A stretch of DNA of 30,362 nucleotides from M55B154 sp964486725 (GTDB lineage: Bacteria; Spirochaetota; UBA4802; UB4802): assembly GCA_964486725.1 (NCBI GenBank), contig CAZAOK010000044.1, positions 1 through 30,362 of the forward strand, read 5' to 3'. Positions within the stretch are counted from its first letter, which is position 1. Each line of letters opens with the position of its first letter. Under the pieces are notes generated by a model. That model was not told the origin of the DNA. It was given only the letters and a program-made list of their open reading frames with translations, and searched no databases. A program made the position numbers and the translations under genes. Below are positions 1-8,690 of the stretch, one piece after another.

Positions 1-37
1 TTTATCCATCTCCCCCGATCCGATTTGTGGGTAGAAG

Positions 38-67
38 TCAGCCCCACGGGGGGATACAGGGGGCTGA
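38..67. other. GC-rich stem-loop next to the left repeat
   Basis: TCAGCCCC (38-45) pairs with GGGGCTGA (60-67) as an 8-bp stem around a 14-nt loop. An alternative small hairpin uses CCCC/GGGG inside the same stretch. It lies 2 nt from the 53-bp repeat and may be part of the same repeated element, or the terminator of a gene just left of the window. There is no clear T-run after it. Confidence 0.45.
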
Positions 68-69
68 TA

Positions 70-122
70 GACTGATTATATCATGGGTCACATTAATGTA
101 ACCCGGAATTTAAATCACTCCC
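70..122 (+). repeat. Left copy of 53-bp inverted repeat
   Basis: This stretch reappears as its reverse complement at 30310-30362, the very end of the window, with a single mismatch in 53 positions. Its middle (about 85-104) is itself a near-palindrome: GGGT and ACCC arms flank the perfect ACATTAATGT. No coding sequence overlaps it. It could be a dispersed intergenic repeat, or a protein-binding palindrome present in several copies. The identity is directly visible; the copy number elsewhere in the genome is not. Confidence 0.85.
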
Positions 123-163
123 ATTCCCAGGAATCCGGAAAGAGTGTATTTTTTTTATTTACT

Positions 164-180
164 GAAAATAACGTATTTTC
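164..180. promoter_or_regulatory. AT-rich palindrome upstream of the coiled-coil gene
   Basis: GAAAATA (164-170) and TATTTTC (174-180) form a perfect 7-bp inverted repeat around ACG. It lies just upstream of a TTGACA box (201-206), so an operator role is possible. AT-rich palindromes are common by chance. Confidence 0.25.
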
Positions 181-200
181 TTATGTGACATAAAATTATA

Positions 201-229
201 TTGACAATAAATTAATTATGCCCTATCAC
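201..229 (+). promoter_or_regulatory. Candidate sigma70-type promoter for the coiled-coil gene
   Basis: A perfect -35 box TTGACA (201-206) is followed after 17 bp by TATCAC (224-229), a 4/6 match to the -10 consensus. The distance to the predicted start codon at 290 leaves a leader of roughly 50 nt. Seen by eye only; the weak -10 lowers confidence. Confidence 0.45.
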
Positions 230-289
230 TATACAATTGTGTAACTTTTCCATTCCCCTGCATGAAATTATAAGTTGTGGAGTAGTATG

Positions 290-2716
290 ATGATATGGAA
301 TGCGGCAACACTGCTGGGATGCCTTTTAATGATACTCTTTTTCAGGCGTCTTGACCGGGCAAACCTGAAAATAACAAAATTGAAACGTTTTTCCTCCCGA
401 ATGCTTGATGACTTCAAGAAAGTTGCCGAGGTGGAAGAACGCAAGTTCAATGATTCAACCATTGAACTTGATATCCTGATCAAAAAGGCTAATGCCCTCA
501 ATGGCAATCTGCAAAATTCAATATCCGAGATTGAAAACCGCCTCAAGGGCCTTGACATCGAGAAGACCAACCTCAAAAAAGTCGAGGACGATCTCAAGGT
601 AGTCTCATCAGCAGCAAAAGAAGTAAACAAGCAGATTGAATTTATTGCCACCTCTCGGGCAGGCTTCAACGATATGACCAAAAAGATAGGTGTACTTACC
701 GAGGGACTTTCCCGCCTTGAGCGTGAAAGCTCTTCAATAGTTCACCATTTTAACGATAAAGTACGTGAGCGCTCCCGTGAGTTATCAGAAGAAATAAGCG
801 AGCAGGTATCCAGGCTTCGGGATACCATTTCCCAGAAAGAAGAAAAATTGATGGGGGCATCCGAGGAAAAAATTGATCTCCTCACCAGTAATTTTTCTGA
901 GTCCCTTTCCAGAATGGAGCAAAGTATCACCGATACGGGTGAAGCCATACTTGACAATGTTCAGCTGAAAATTGACACCTTAACAAAATCTGTTGATTCA
1001 ATTGAAGGTCGTGTTGATTCGGCTGAAAGAAGGGTTTTTACTGATCTCAACTCAAAGATTATGCACCTGGAAAGTGCCATAGAAAACTTCGACTCACACA
1101 TAGAAGAAATTCGTGTTGACTCCATCTCACAAACCCGTGAACAGGTTGCACTGTGCAATGACCAGATCCACGAACTGAAGACCTCAATTTCAGAAGTAGA
1201 GAACAGCCTGTTTTCCGATCTCAGAGAAAAAGCAGACGACGTAAAGGACAACATATCTGAAGCCATTACCGAGTTTAAAAGTGTGCGTGAGTCCACCCTC
1301 AACCAGGTAAACAATGATATCGAGAGGGTATATGAAAAATTAAAAAATGTTGAAAATAACATTGATGATTCAAAATCAAAACTGATTGCCTCTTTCGAAG
1401 AAGAGGTAAACAAAATCCGCACAGCCCTTGATAATCTGAATATCCATGCCATTTCAAAAAAAGACGAGATTGTAAAGGCAGCGAGAAAGGAAGCTGAGGA
1501 CATCAAGGCAAAAATTGAAGATTTCGGCGAACAGTACATCGAAATGGAATCGAAACTGATTGAAACCGCCGAGGAAAGAATGAAAAACCTTGTCTCTGAG
1601 TACCAGTCGATAGAGATCCGCTTTGAGAATCTTTCACAGAAAATGTCGGACATGGAAGAAGAGTTTAACGAATCCCTCTCGTCACAGATGGAAAGGGCAA
1701 AAAAAGAGTTTTCACTCATGGATCACCGTCTTACCAGTATCAAGAACGAGATACTTGATTTTGAGGAAAATCAGAAAATTTTCTCCCGGGTAGACGAGAT
1801 GACTGCCACCGCGCAGGAAGCCATTCAGGATCTCAATACAATTTTAAGCCGTTCCCAGGAAGAATCACGTAAGCTTGATGAATTTATTAAGAATGCAGAA
1901 TCCATTAAAGACGTTCGAAGGTCAGTTGAACGGGAGTTGAAATTTTTCGAATCAAGAAAAGAAAAGCTAAACACCGTTGAAACCGAGATCAAGGCTTTAA
2001 TGGAGCTTACCGATATCGTGTCTGCCAAGGCTGAAACCCTTGAAGCAGGGGCACAAAAGGTTGACGTTGTTAATGCCAGGGTTGAAGCATTGCAGGACAC
2101 CTACAACAGCCTTCAAAACCGCATACATGAACTGAATGAATACGAAGATACTATCTCCAGGAATCTTGAATCAGTAAACAAGGCTGACATGATTATCAAA
2201 TCCATGGATCATAAGCTGAAATCATTTCAAAACACCCTGGACAAATCTGACAAAAAGGTGGAACGACTTACAGGTTACCTTCATTCCATTGAAGAGAACA
2301 CGCTGATACTGAAATCACGGGAACAGGAGATCAGGGAGGTAAAAGACCGTTTCACCGAACTTGAAGGACTTACTGCCCACATCGAAGAAAGGATCAAACA
2401 GGTTAACGCCATGTTTCACAAAATGGAATCCATGCGTGAAGATATCGACGAAACTGACAGCAAGCTGCAGTCCATGTTCACCGAAACAGATAAAAAGATG
2501 AAACAGTTTTCTGATTTCATTCAGGCTGTTGAATCAAACAACCCCATTGCCAAGCAACTGAAGGGAGAACTTCCTGCCGATATAAACATTAATGAACGTA
2601 TGATTAAAACGGTTCGTGACCTGTCAGGGAAAGGGTGGAGTTCGGGGGATATAGCCAACAAGCTGCTTATCGATGAAAACGCGGTACGTTTGATCATCAA
2701 CACCGCGTCCCTGTAA
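290..2716 (+). CDS. Long coiled-coil protein, SpiroCoCo-like, with N-terminal membrane anchor
   Basis: 808 residues. A short hydrophobic helix near the N-terminus (about residues 4-18) precedes basic residues, then almost 700 residues of Glu/Lys/Ser/Asp-rich heptad sequence with virtually no Pro or Gly, i.e. an extended coiled coil. The last ~40 residues change character and contain a helix-turn-helix-like segment (GKGWSSGDIANKL followed by DENAVRLI) resembling the C-terminal helix pairs seen in DUF6115-type proteins. The architecture fits the SpiroCoCo family described from spirochaetes, probably an inner-membrane-anchored structural or scaffold protein; the exact role is unknown. The frame is open from a TTG at 275, but ATG 290 has GGAG (279-282) at 7 nt; ATG 287 is also possible. 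GC is low compared with the rest of the window. It stands alone and is convergent with the next gene. Confidence 0.85.
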   Translation: MIWNAATLLGCLLMILFFRRLDRANLKITKLKRFSSRMLDDFKKVAEVEERKFNDSTIELDILIKKANALNGNLQNSISEIENRLKGLDIEKTNLKKVEDDLKVVSSAAKEVNKQIEFIATSRAGFNDMTKKIGVLTEGLSRLERESSSIVHHFNDKVRERSRELSEEISEQVSRLRDTISQKEEKLMGASEEKIDLLTSNFSESLSRMEQSITDTGEAILDNVQLKIDTLTKSVDSIEGRVDSAERRVFTDLNSKIMHLESAIENFDSHIEEIRVDSISQTREQVALCNDQIHELKTSISEVENSLFSDLREKADDVKDNISEAITEFKSVRESTLNQVNNDIERVYEKLKNVENNIDDSKSKLIASFEEEVNKIRTALDNLNIHAISKKDEIVKAARKEAEDIKAKIEDFGEQYIEMESKLIETAEERMKNLVSEYQSIEIRFENLSQKMSDMEEEFNESLSSQMERAKKEFSLMDHRLTSIKNEILDFEENQKIFSRVDEMTATAQEAIQDLNTILSRSQEESRKLDEFIKNAESIKDVRRSVERELKFFESRKEKLNTVETEIKALMELTDIVSAKAETLEAGAQKVDVVNARVEALQDTYNSLQNRIHELNEYEDTISRNLESVNKADMIIKSMDHKLKSFQNTLDKSDKKVERLTGYLHSIEENTLILKSREQEIREVKDRFTELEGLTAHIEERIKQVNAMFHKMESMREDIDETDSKLQSMFTETDKKMKQFSDFIQAVESNNPIAKQLKGELPADININERMIKTVRDLSGKGWSSGDIANKLLIDENAVRLIINTASL

Positions 2717-2725
2717 TACTGTTAC

Positions 2726-2749
2726 GGCGGGATGGTGTACAGTCCCGCC
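2726..2749 (+). terminator. Hairpin between convergent genes
   Basis: GGCGGGA (2726-2732) pairs perfectly with TCCCGCC (2743-2749) around a 10-nt loop, 9 nt after the coiled-coil stop codon. Only a short T-rich stretch (ATCTTT) follows. It is most likely the terminator of the + strand gene and might also stop transcription coming from the opposite lipoprotein gene. Confidence 0.6.
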
Positions 2750-2768
2750 ATCTTTCATGTTCATGTAT

Positions 2769-3308
2769 TCAGGATTTTTCTTTTATCATTTCCCGTACTT
2801 CGTCCATAATTTCATCATCAGATAGCTTCTTTCTCAGTACGAACCTGTATACAACCTCAAATTTTGTGGGTGTAACATCCTTTTTGGGGAATGTGAAGCT
2901 CCACCTCTGCAAATCCTGCACAATAATATTGTCAAGCTCAACCAGGTAAGTCAACTCTACCGGACGAATCTTCATTATTGAGCCCGAATCAGGAAAAAGC
3001 CACACTGCCGCTCTTCCCTCCCGAACTTCATCGATTTTATCGTACTTGCGCAATTCTTCGCAGATATATTTATCACCACCAGGATCATCAACCCGCTTTA
3101 TGTTGTCCAGGTATTTAAGCTGAATCACACGATACTCATCTGAGGTAATTAGAACCCTGAAAACCTCTCCTTTTGCATCCTCACCGTTAAGAAATTCTTC
3201 GTTAGCCTTCTGAATTGGATCCCTCGTTGGTGTAGTGGCACACGACAATATACTAAACGTACAAACGAAAAGGACAATTGTCACGCATATCTTTTTTAAT
3301 AAAAACAT
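2769..3308 (-). CDS. Putative lipoprotein, unknown function
   Basis: 179 residues. The N-terminus has a lysine pair, a hydrophobic stretch and a lipobox-like ILSC with Cys23, followed by ATTPTRDP, so lipidation at Cys23 is likely. The mature part is mixed alpha/beta with many charged residues; I do not recognise the family. A central segment (RVLITSDEYRVIQLKYLD) and a late one (KFEVVYRFVLRKKLSDDEI) read like beta strands, suggesting a compact periplasmic or surface domain. ATG 3308 is supported by GGAG 6 nt upstream (ctcc at 3315-3318 on the + strand). It is a single gene, convergent with the coiled-coil gene across a shared hairpin. Confidence 0.8.
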   Translation of the reverse strand: MFLLKKICVTIVLFVCTFSILSCATTPTRDPIQKANEEFLNGEDAKGEVFRVLITSDEYRVIQLKYLDNIKRVDDPGGDKYICEELRKYDKIDEVREGRAAVWLFPDSGSIMKIRPVELTYLVELDNIIVQDLQRWSFTFPKKDVTPTKFEVVYRFVLRKKLSDDEIMDEVREMIKEKS

Positions 3309-3638
3309 TATTCGCTCCAGAGAAATAAGTATTTTTTTTGCAAAGTATCTAAATACATCAATATTTCAGACATTACACCAAATTATGCAAGAACTTTACA
3401 TCTTCACTAATAGTGAGTGAATTAAATATCGGGTAATAATACGAATTTCAATGTTAATTTTGAATGAAGAAGGGCACATTCCTCTTTATCATGCAAACGT
3501 ACATCACGAGGCCCCCACTAATACATCGATAAATATAAATAAAATGATTGACCACTATTGGTGCTATATAGTGTATGTAGTAAAGCTGTCATCCCGTCCC
3601 ATCAGAAATAACTTGTTGCCAGATAAGTGAAAATCGGT
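3309..3638. other. Non-coding divergent region between lipoprotein and dedA
   Basis: About 330 AT-rich bases separating the lipoprotein (-) and dedA (+) starts. Apart from the lipoprotein ribosome site near 3315, the only recognisable signal is TTGACC at 3548-3553 followed by TATA-rich sequence around 3565-3579, a possible dedA promoter with poor spacing. I found no convincing ORF, RNA gene or strong hairpin. Confidence 0.5.
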
Positions 3639-4271
3639 ATGGAAAAGATACTTGAATCATTGTTATCATCTATCTTACTTCAGCACGACACCGTGATATA
3701 TTTTTTCTTGTTCATCAGTGCCGTGTTTGAAAACTTGTTTCCCCCTGTTCCGGGAGACACCGTTACCGCCTTCGGGGCTTTCCTGGTAGGCTCTGGAAGA
3801 CTTAATTATTTCCTTGTATACCTTTCAACTACACTTGGCAGCGTGGTTGGATTTCTGCTCCTTTTTTTGGCAGGAAAATTCATGGGCAGGGAGTTTTTCA
3901 TCGAAAAAGACTACAAGTACTTTTCGGCCCAACAGATAATCAGCGCCGAATTATGGTTTCAGAGATGGGGGCAATACCTTGTACTGGCAAACCGTTTCTT
4001 TCCGGGAATCAGGTCGGTAATTGCCATAGTGGGGGGAATCTCAAACCTTGGCACTTTCAGGGTACTTGTAATGTCCACTATCAGCGCATCTGTCTGGAAT
4101 CTCATCTGGATACATACCGGCTTTATTCTTGGAAGTAACTGGGATGTTGTAAAAGAAAAAATGAATGATATCCTTATGCGATATAATTATATTGCAGGCT
4201 CAATAATTGCCATTATCGTGATATTGCTTGCTGTTTACCTGTACCGTAACCGGAGACAAACCGGTACTTAA
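3639..4271 (+). CDS. DedA-family (SNARE-associated/VTT) membrane protein
   Basis: 210 residues from ATG 3639; an in-frame GTG at 3627 would give 214. Neither start has a strong ribosome site. The DedA signature is clear: ENLFPPVPGD near the N-terminus (E-x3-PP-x-P-x-D) and the re-entrant-loop motif NRFFPGIRSVIAIVGG in the middle. Several hydrophobic membrane segments follow and the protein ends in a basic cytoplasmic tail (YRNRRQTGT). DedA proteins are inner-membrane transporters implicated in lipid-carrier or phospholipid flipping and envelope homeostasis; substrate specificity cannot be read here. It lies 82 nt upstream of lon on the same strand, so co-transcription is possible but not required. 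Confidence 0.9.
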   Translation: MEKILESLLSSILLQHDTVIYFFLFISAVFENLFPPVPGDTVTAFGAFLVGSGRLNYFLVYLSTTLGSVVGFLLLFLAGKFMGREFFIEKDYKYFSAQQIISAELWFQRWGQYLVLANRFFPGIRSVIAIVGGISNLGTFRVLVMSTISASVWNLIWIHTGFILGSNWDVVKEKMNDILMRYNYIAGSIIAIIVILLAVYLYRNRRQTGT

Positions 4272-4353
4272 ATATATCAAGGGAAGACGGCAAAGAGAAC
4301 TTTACTTTATCACGCGCATTATATACACTATATTGAATGAAAAGGATACTACG

Positions 4354-6771
4354 ATGAATATAGATGATCTCATTAATGACGAAGGTGATCTTCAGATTGA
4401 CCCCCATTTTCTTGAAACAGACCTTGCCTCAGTAGACCAGGTCATGCCGGAGAAGCTTCACATTATACCGGTGCGGTATCGTCCCATATTTCCGGGAATT
4501 ATAACACCCCTTATAATATCCCAGGAGCGTTTCTGTGAGTCCATTGACATGGCACTGGACAGTTCACGGGTGATCGGGATATCCCTGTTGAAGGATGACG
4601 AGGCCGAAGATATAGAATCAGACGATCTGCACATTTACGGATCGGCGGCAAAGGTATTAAAAAAGATCAATCTTCCCGACGGGGGAATAAATGTGCTGAT
4701 CAACAGTATAAAACGGTTTCGAATCAAGAGTGTAACCGAAGAATCTCCCCACATTATTGCTGACATTGAATACCTTGAAGAGAAAGCCAGCAACAGGAAC
4801 ATCGAGATAAAAGCCCTTACCCGCGCGGTGTTAAGCCAGTTGAAGATTCTTTCTGAAAATAATCCCCTCTTTACCGAGGAGATGAAGCTTACCATGGTAA
4901 ATGTTGACGAACCTGGTAAAATTGCTGATTTTGTCACCTCAATTCTCAATCTTGAGAAGCATGAATACCAGGACATTCTTGAAACCATCAACATAAAAAA
5001 GCGTCTTGAAAAGGTACTCCACCTCTTATACAAGGAAATAGAGGTTCTTTCTGTACAGAAAAAAATACAGAATAATATAAACGACAAAATTGACAGGCAG
5101 CAGCGTGATTTTTTTCTGCGCGAACAGCTGCGGGCCATAAAAAGCGAGCTTGGTATTGACGAAGACGAACGAAGCCGTGAATTAAGGGATATGACTGAAA
5201 AGGTTACTGCACTGCAGCTCAAAGGCGAGGCCAAAGAGAAGATGGACGAGGAGCTTCAAAAGCTCCATATTATGGATCCTAACACATCTGAATATACATT
5301 GACCAGGAATTACGTGGATACCGTAGTATCCCTGCCCTGGAACGAGCGTACTGAAAACCCCATTGACATCGACCAGGCAGAAAAAATTCTCGATAAAGAC
5401 CATTACGGCCTTGAGGATGTAAAAAAGCGTATCATAGAATTTCTTGCGGTACGCAAGCTGAAAGCGGACAATACAGGTTCAATAATTTGCCTGGTGGGGC
5501 CTCCCGGAGTGGGAAAAACATCCCTGGGAAAGTCCATTGCCAGGGCAATGAACAGGAAATTTTTCAGGATGTCACTCGGGGGCATGCGGGATGAAGCCGA
5601 GGTAAAGGGGCACAGGAGAACCTATATCGGTGCCATGCCAGGCAAGATAATCCAGGGTTTGAAGATAAGCAAATCTGTCAACCCGGTATTCATGCTTGAT
5701 GAGATAGACAAGCTGGGACAGAGTTTCCAGGGAGATCCTGCTGCTGCCCTTCTTGAAGTGCTTGATCCTGAACAGAACGCCGCCTTCAGGGATCATTATC
5801 TCGATATGCCATTTGACCTGTCTGATGTATTTTTTATCACCACTGCCAACACCCTGGACTCCATTCCAAGGGTACTGATCGACCGTATGGAAGTCATACG
5901 TTTGTCCGGTTACATCGCCGAAGAAAAATACCAGATAGCCAGGAAATATCTTTTACCAAAACAGGTTAAAAAACACGGTCTGAAGAGATCTGCCATAAAA
6001 ATAGACAAAAAGGGTTTTCACTATATTATAGACGGCTGGGCACGGGAAGCGGGGGTAAGAAACCTCGAGAGAAGCATTCAAAAAATATGCCGAAAATCAG
6101 CCACCCTCACCGCCCGTGGAAAAAAACTGCCCGATGGCACCCTCAACTCTTCCCAGATACGTGCATACCTTGGACCAGAGGTATTTACCGAGGAAGACAT
6201 CCCCAGAACCCTTAAACCAGGTCTGGCAGTGGGACTGGCGTGGACCGAGCTGGGCGGAGCCATACTCCTCATCGAGGCTATTGAAGTTGAATCCGGAAAG
6301 GGGCCACAGCTTAAACTTACAGGTCAACTTGGAGAAGTAATGAGCGAATCGGCGAATATCGCATTCAGTTATGTGCAGCATTACCTTTCGAGCGACAAGG
6401 AATCAGTTGATTTTTTCCTGAAAAATGCTCTTCATATTCATGTGCCGGCCGGCGCAACCCCCAAGGACGGGCCCTCGGCAGGTATTACCATGGCAACGGC
6501 CCTGTATTCATTAATAACCCGTACAACAATGAAAAGCGGCTTTACCCTTACCGGTGAGCTGACACTGAGCGGCCGGGTGCTGCCTGTTGGCGGCATAAAA
6601 GAAAAAATAATAGCCGCCAAACGGGCATCACTGAAAAACATAATAATCCCTGTTGAGAACCAGAAGGATCTCCAGGAAATACCTGATTATGTGAAAAAGG
6701 GTTTGCACTTTCATCCGGTACAAGATATGAATGAAGTATTCTCCACGGTATTCCCTGTAAAAAGGAGATAG
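4354..6771 (+). CDS. lon: ATP-dependent protease Lon
   Basis: 805 residues, normal for LonA. An N-terminal substrate-binding domain (from LHIIPVRYRPIFPG) and a coiled linker (about 230-300) precede the AAA+ module with Walker A GPPGVGKT (Lys388) and Walker B FMLDEIDK (Asp449/Glu450). The C-terminal protease domain has TPKDGPSAG with catalytic Ser708 and GGIKEK with Lys751, exactly 43 residues later as in E. coli Lon (Ser679/Lys722). The enzyme degrades misfolded and regulatory proteins in the cytoplasm. The reading frame stays open upstream to a TTG at 4228 inside dedA, but ATG 4354 has AAGGA 7 nt upstream and begins at the conserved N-terminus. I saw no CIRCE-type heat-shock inverted repeat upstream. 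The next gene starts 5 nt after the stop. Confidence 0.97.
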   Translation: MNIDDLINDEGDLQIDPHFLETDLASVDQVMPEKLHIIPVRYRPIFPGIITPLIISQERFCESIDMALDSSRVIGISLLKDDEAEDIESDDLHIYGSAAKVLKKINLPDGGINVLINSIKRFRIKSVTEESPHIIADIEYLEEKASNRNIEIKALTRAVLSQLKILSENNPLFTEEMKLTMVNVDEPGKIADFVTSILNLEKHEYQDILETINIKKRLEKVLHLLYKEIEVLSVQKKIQNNINDKIDRQQRDFFLREQLRAIKSELGIDEDERSRELRDMTEKVTALQLKGEAKEKMDEELQKLHIMDPNTSEYTLTRNYVDTVVSLPWNERTENPIDIDQAEKILDKDHYGLEDVKKRIIEFLAVRKLKADNTGSIICLVGPPGVGKTSLGKSIARAMNRKFFRMSLGGMRDEAEVKGHRRTYIGAMPGKIIQGLKISKSVNPVFMLDEIDKLGQSFQGDPAAALLEVLDPEQNAAFRDHYLDMPFDLSDVFFITTANTLDSIPRVLIDRMEVIRLSGYIAEEKYQIARKYLLPKQVKKHGLKRSAIKIDKKGFHYIIDGWAREAGVRNLERSIQKICRKSATLTARGKKLPDGTLNSSQIRAYLGPEVFTEEDIPRTLKPGLAVGLAWTELGGAILLIEAIEVESGKGPQLKLTGQLGEVMSESANIAFSYVQHYLSSDKESVDFFLKNALHIHVPAGATPKDGPSAGITMATALYSLITRTTMKSGFTLTGELTLSGRVLPVGGIKEKIIAAKRASLKNIIIPVENQKDLQEIPDYVKKGLHFHPVQDMNEVFSTVFPVKRR

Positions 6772-6776
6772 GGGAC

Positions 6777-7451
6777 ATGATAATAAAAAACATTATGGAA
6801 GATATCGTTTCCGCCAGTGTGGATGAACTTATCGAGAAAACTGATCGCCTGAAAAATTTAAGCGATTACAGAAACAATATTATTGCCTATACCCTCAACA
6901 GGATTCAGCCAAGATACGTTACAAGTGAACGGGGCATTATTCACAGCCGCCTTGAGTCACGGTATATCTTTCAGCAAAAAGCTGACATCCTTATGCTTAT
7001 TCACGAGGCGGCTGAATTGATCTCATCACGAAGGCTGTCAAAAACCACGGATAACGTTACCGAGATACAGGCAAGAGACATCTTTTTCCCTCATTTAATG
7101 GGGGAGGTACTTGAAGAAACCACCTTTTCAATAATACCAGGGGTAGAGATAACCCTGTTTTTAAATGATGCGCAGGCTGATATGATCGATGACAGCTGGA
7201 ATAATCCCTACATTACCAGCATGGCAACCAACGGGTATTATCATTTCTGGCCCGATTTTAATCCCGAGAAAATGGATACTGCCGCTACCTATACTTTTTC
7301 TCTGAAATATACCCATCCAAAATGTGAAACACGAACTACCAGCATTGAACTGACACCGGTCGATGACATCAATTTTTATAAGTCCAAATTCGTACCCCTT
7401 ACTCTTTTAACAGTGAAAGAGGGAATAGATATTTCATTCTTATATGAATAG
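6777..7451 (+). CDS. ComFB-like domain protein with C-terminal extension
   Basis: 224 residues. The first ~95 match the late-competence ComFB pattern: an N-terminal IMEDIVSASVDELI helix, then DYRNNIIAYTLNRIQPRYVTSERG and a QQKADILMLIHEAAELI helix. ComFB proteins are small alpha-helical proteins; in cyanobacteria members bind cyclic dinucleotides. The zinc-binding cysteines of the Bacillus protein are absent; the only Cys is in the distal half. The remaining ~125 residues (after about 100) look beta-rich and aromatic, with no family I recognise. AAGGAG (6762-6767) lies 9 nt before ATG 6777, which is 5 nt after the lon stop, so it is likely translated from the lon transcript. Domain assignment is by pattern; a signalling role is inference. 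Confidence 0.75.
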   Translation: MIIKNIMEDIVSASVDELIEKTDRLKNLSDYRNNIIAYTLNRIQPRYVTSERGIIHSRLESRYIFQQKADILMLIHEAAELISSRRLSKTTDNVTEIQARDIFFPHLMGEVLEETTFSIIPGVEITLFLNDAQADMIDDSWNNPYITSMATNGYYHFWPDFNPEKMDTAATYTFSLKYTHPKCETRTTSIELTPVDDINFYKSKFVPLTLLTVKEGIDISFLYE

Positions 7452-7462
7452 TGACGAGGGCC

Positions 7463-8686
7463 ATGAAACGATCACTGGTACTTTCCGCAATATTTTCGTT
7501 CATATTAGCGTCACAGCTAAACGCCGGTATACACGGCACCGGCATGGGGGGGATAAAGTCTGTCACATCTGAAGGACCCGCGGATATCTCCCGTAATCCC
7601 GCACTGCTTGGCACCATGACCGCGGAAAAATCACTTGCCCTGTTCGCAACAGCAAGGGCTTACACGCTGTACGACATTGATTTAGAAATATATTTTAACG
7701 ATATCTTCACCAATGTGGATCTGGACGACCCGTTATACCTTGGTGGATCAATAATGGCCGCGTATGCCTTTAAATCAGGAACTTCTACTTACGGCATCTC
7801 CCTTGAAGGCTACGAAGGAAACCTGGTATCCCATGAAACTGGAAAGCAAACCTACGGCGGTACTATTGATAGTAAAACAAAAAAAATAACCATTAATCCC
7901 GCCATCAACATGGCAATGGGCTGGGATACCGGCAATAACAGTTTTTGGGGACTACAGGTGATACTGGGTAACAAGTATGAAACAGAGGAAACAAAGGAAC
8001 CAGACTCTAAAACAGAAAATATAAACCAGAAACATTCCGTTGAATTAGGGATGGGGTATAATTATCGAGATGCGAAAACTGAAATTGGTATTCTGCTTCG
8101 AACCGGCACATTTTCATTAGAGAAGAAGAAAAGAGATAAGGATTTCAGTTCCGGTTTAAGTGATTCCAACTCAACTGAATACTGGCCGAAATATGACAAG
8201 GGTATCCAGCTTATTACCGGCGCATATACAAAGATAAATGAGAAAACCGGGATCGCCATGGAATTCGGATACCGTTTCCCGGTAACTTTCGTGGATAAAT
8301 CCCTGAGTAATAATGATGACGTTTCAACTGTATACGAGGACACTATTCCTGTATCCAGCAAGGGTGGAGTATTATTAAACGGAGGTTTTGAGTATTTCCT
8401 GTCTGACACGTCAACCGTAAACTCCGGCCTTGGGTATCAGTACTACAGTGCTGAAGGTAGAGATGATGGCAACGTAAACAAGTTATCTCTTTCTGTACTG
8501 CTCTGGACAGTTGGTTATAATCGCCAACTGTCCCCGGAATCTGAATTATCACTTTTATTGATCACCTTCAGGCAAAGGGGAGAAGCCATGTCCCGGTTTG
8601 AGGATGATTCATTTTCTTATGAATTAGATTCGGATGACATTCGCTACGCCTTCGAGATAGGCGGCGGCATTACCCGTACCTTCTGA
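7463..8686 (+). CDS. Outer-membrane beta-barrel protein (FadL/UPF0164-like)
   Basis: 407 residues. A typical Sec signal peptide (MKRSLVLSAIFSFILASQLNA) leads into GMGG followed by a SRNPALL segment, the N-terminal plug signature shared by FadL/OmpP1-type and spirochaetal UPF0164 barrels. The rest alternates hydrophobic and polar residues in strand-length units with Gly/Tyr-rich turns, and the chain ends in a terminal Phe (GGGITRTF), the usual BAM recognition residue. This indicates an outer-membrane barrel, possibly for hydrophobic substrates; substrate unknown. An in-frame GTG at 7451 would overlap the previous stop by 1 nt; ATG 7463 is preferred because it gives a clean signal peptide, though GAGGG is only 2 nt away. 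Last gene of the dedA-lon-comFB run. Confidence 0.82.
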   Translation: MKRSLVLSAIFSFILASQLNAGIHGTGMGGIKSVTSEGPADISRNPALLGTMTAEKSLALFATARAYTLYDIDLEIYFNDIFTNVDLDDPLYLGGSIMAAYAFKSGTSTYGISLEGYEGNLVSHETGKQTYGGTIDSKTKKITINPAINMAMGWDTGNNSFWGLQVILGNKYETEETKEPDSKTENINQKHSVELGMGYNYRDAKTEIGILLRTGTFSLEKKKRDKDFSSGLSDSNSTEYWPKYDKGIQLITGAYTKINEKTGIAMEFGYRFPVTFVDKSLSNNDDVSTVYEDTIPVSSKGGVLLNGGFEYFLSDTSTVNSGLGYQYYSAEGRDDGNVNKLSLSVLLWTVGYNRQLSPESELSLLLITFRQRGEAMSRFEDDSFSYELDSDDIRYAFEIGGGITRTF

Positions 8687-8690
8687 CCTG

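Noticed and set aside
961..1719. 252-codon ORF antisense to the coiled-coil gene
   Set aside because: Its Ser/Phe/Ile-rich composition is what the reverse strand of a Glu/Lys/Asp-rich coiled coil gives; no ribosome site or family.
4228..4353. N-terminal extension of Lon from an upstream TTG
   Set aside because: It runs inside dedA, has no ribosome site and no similarity to Lon; ATG 4354 has AAGGA at good spacing.
4272..4353. Heat-shock (CIRCE/HrcA) operator upstream of lon
   Set aside because: No 9-bp inverted repeat with 9-nt spacer is present; only AT-rich TATA-like words.
7463..8686. Autotransporter or porin with a specific named substrate
   Set aside because: No passenger domain or diagnostic motif; only a generic FadL/UPF0164-like barrel pattern is supported.
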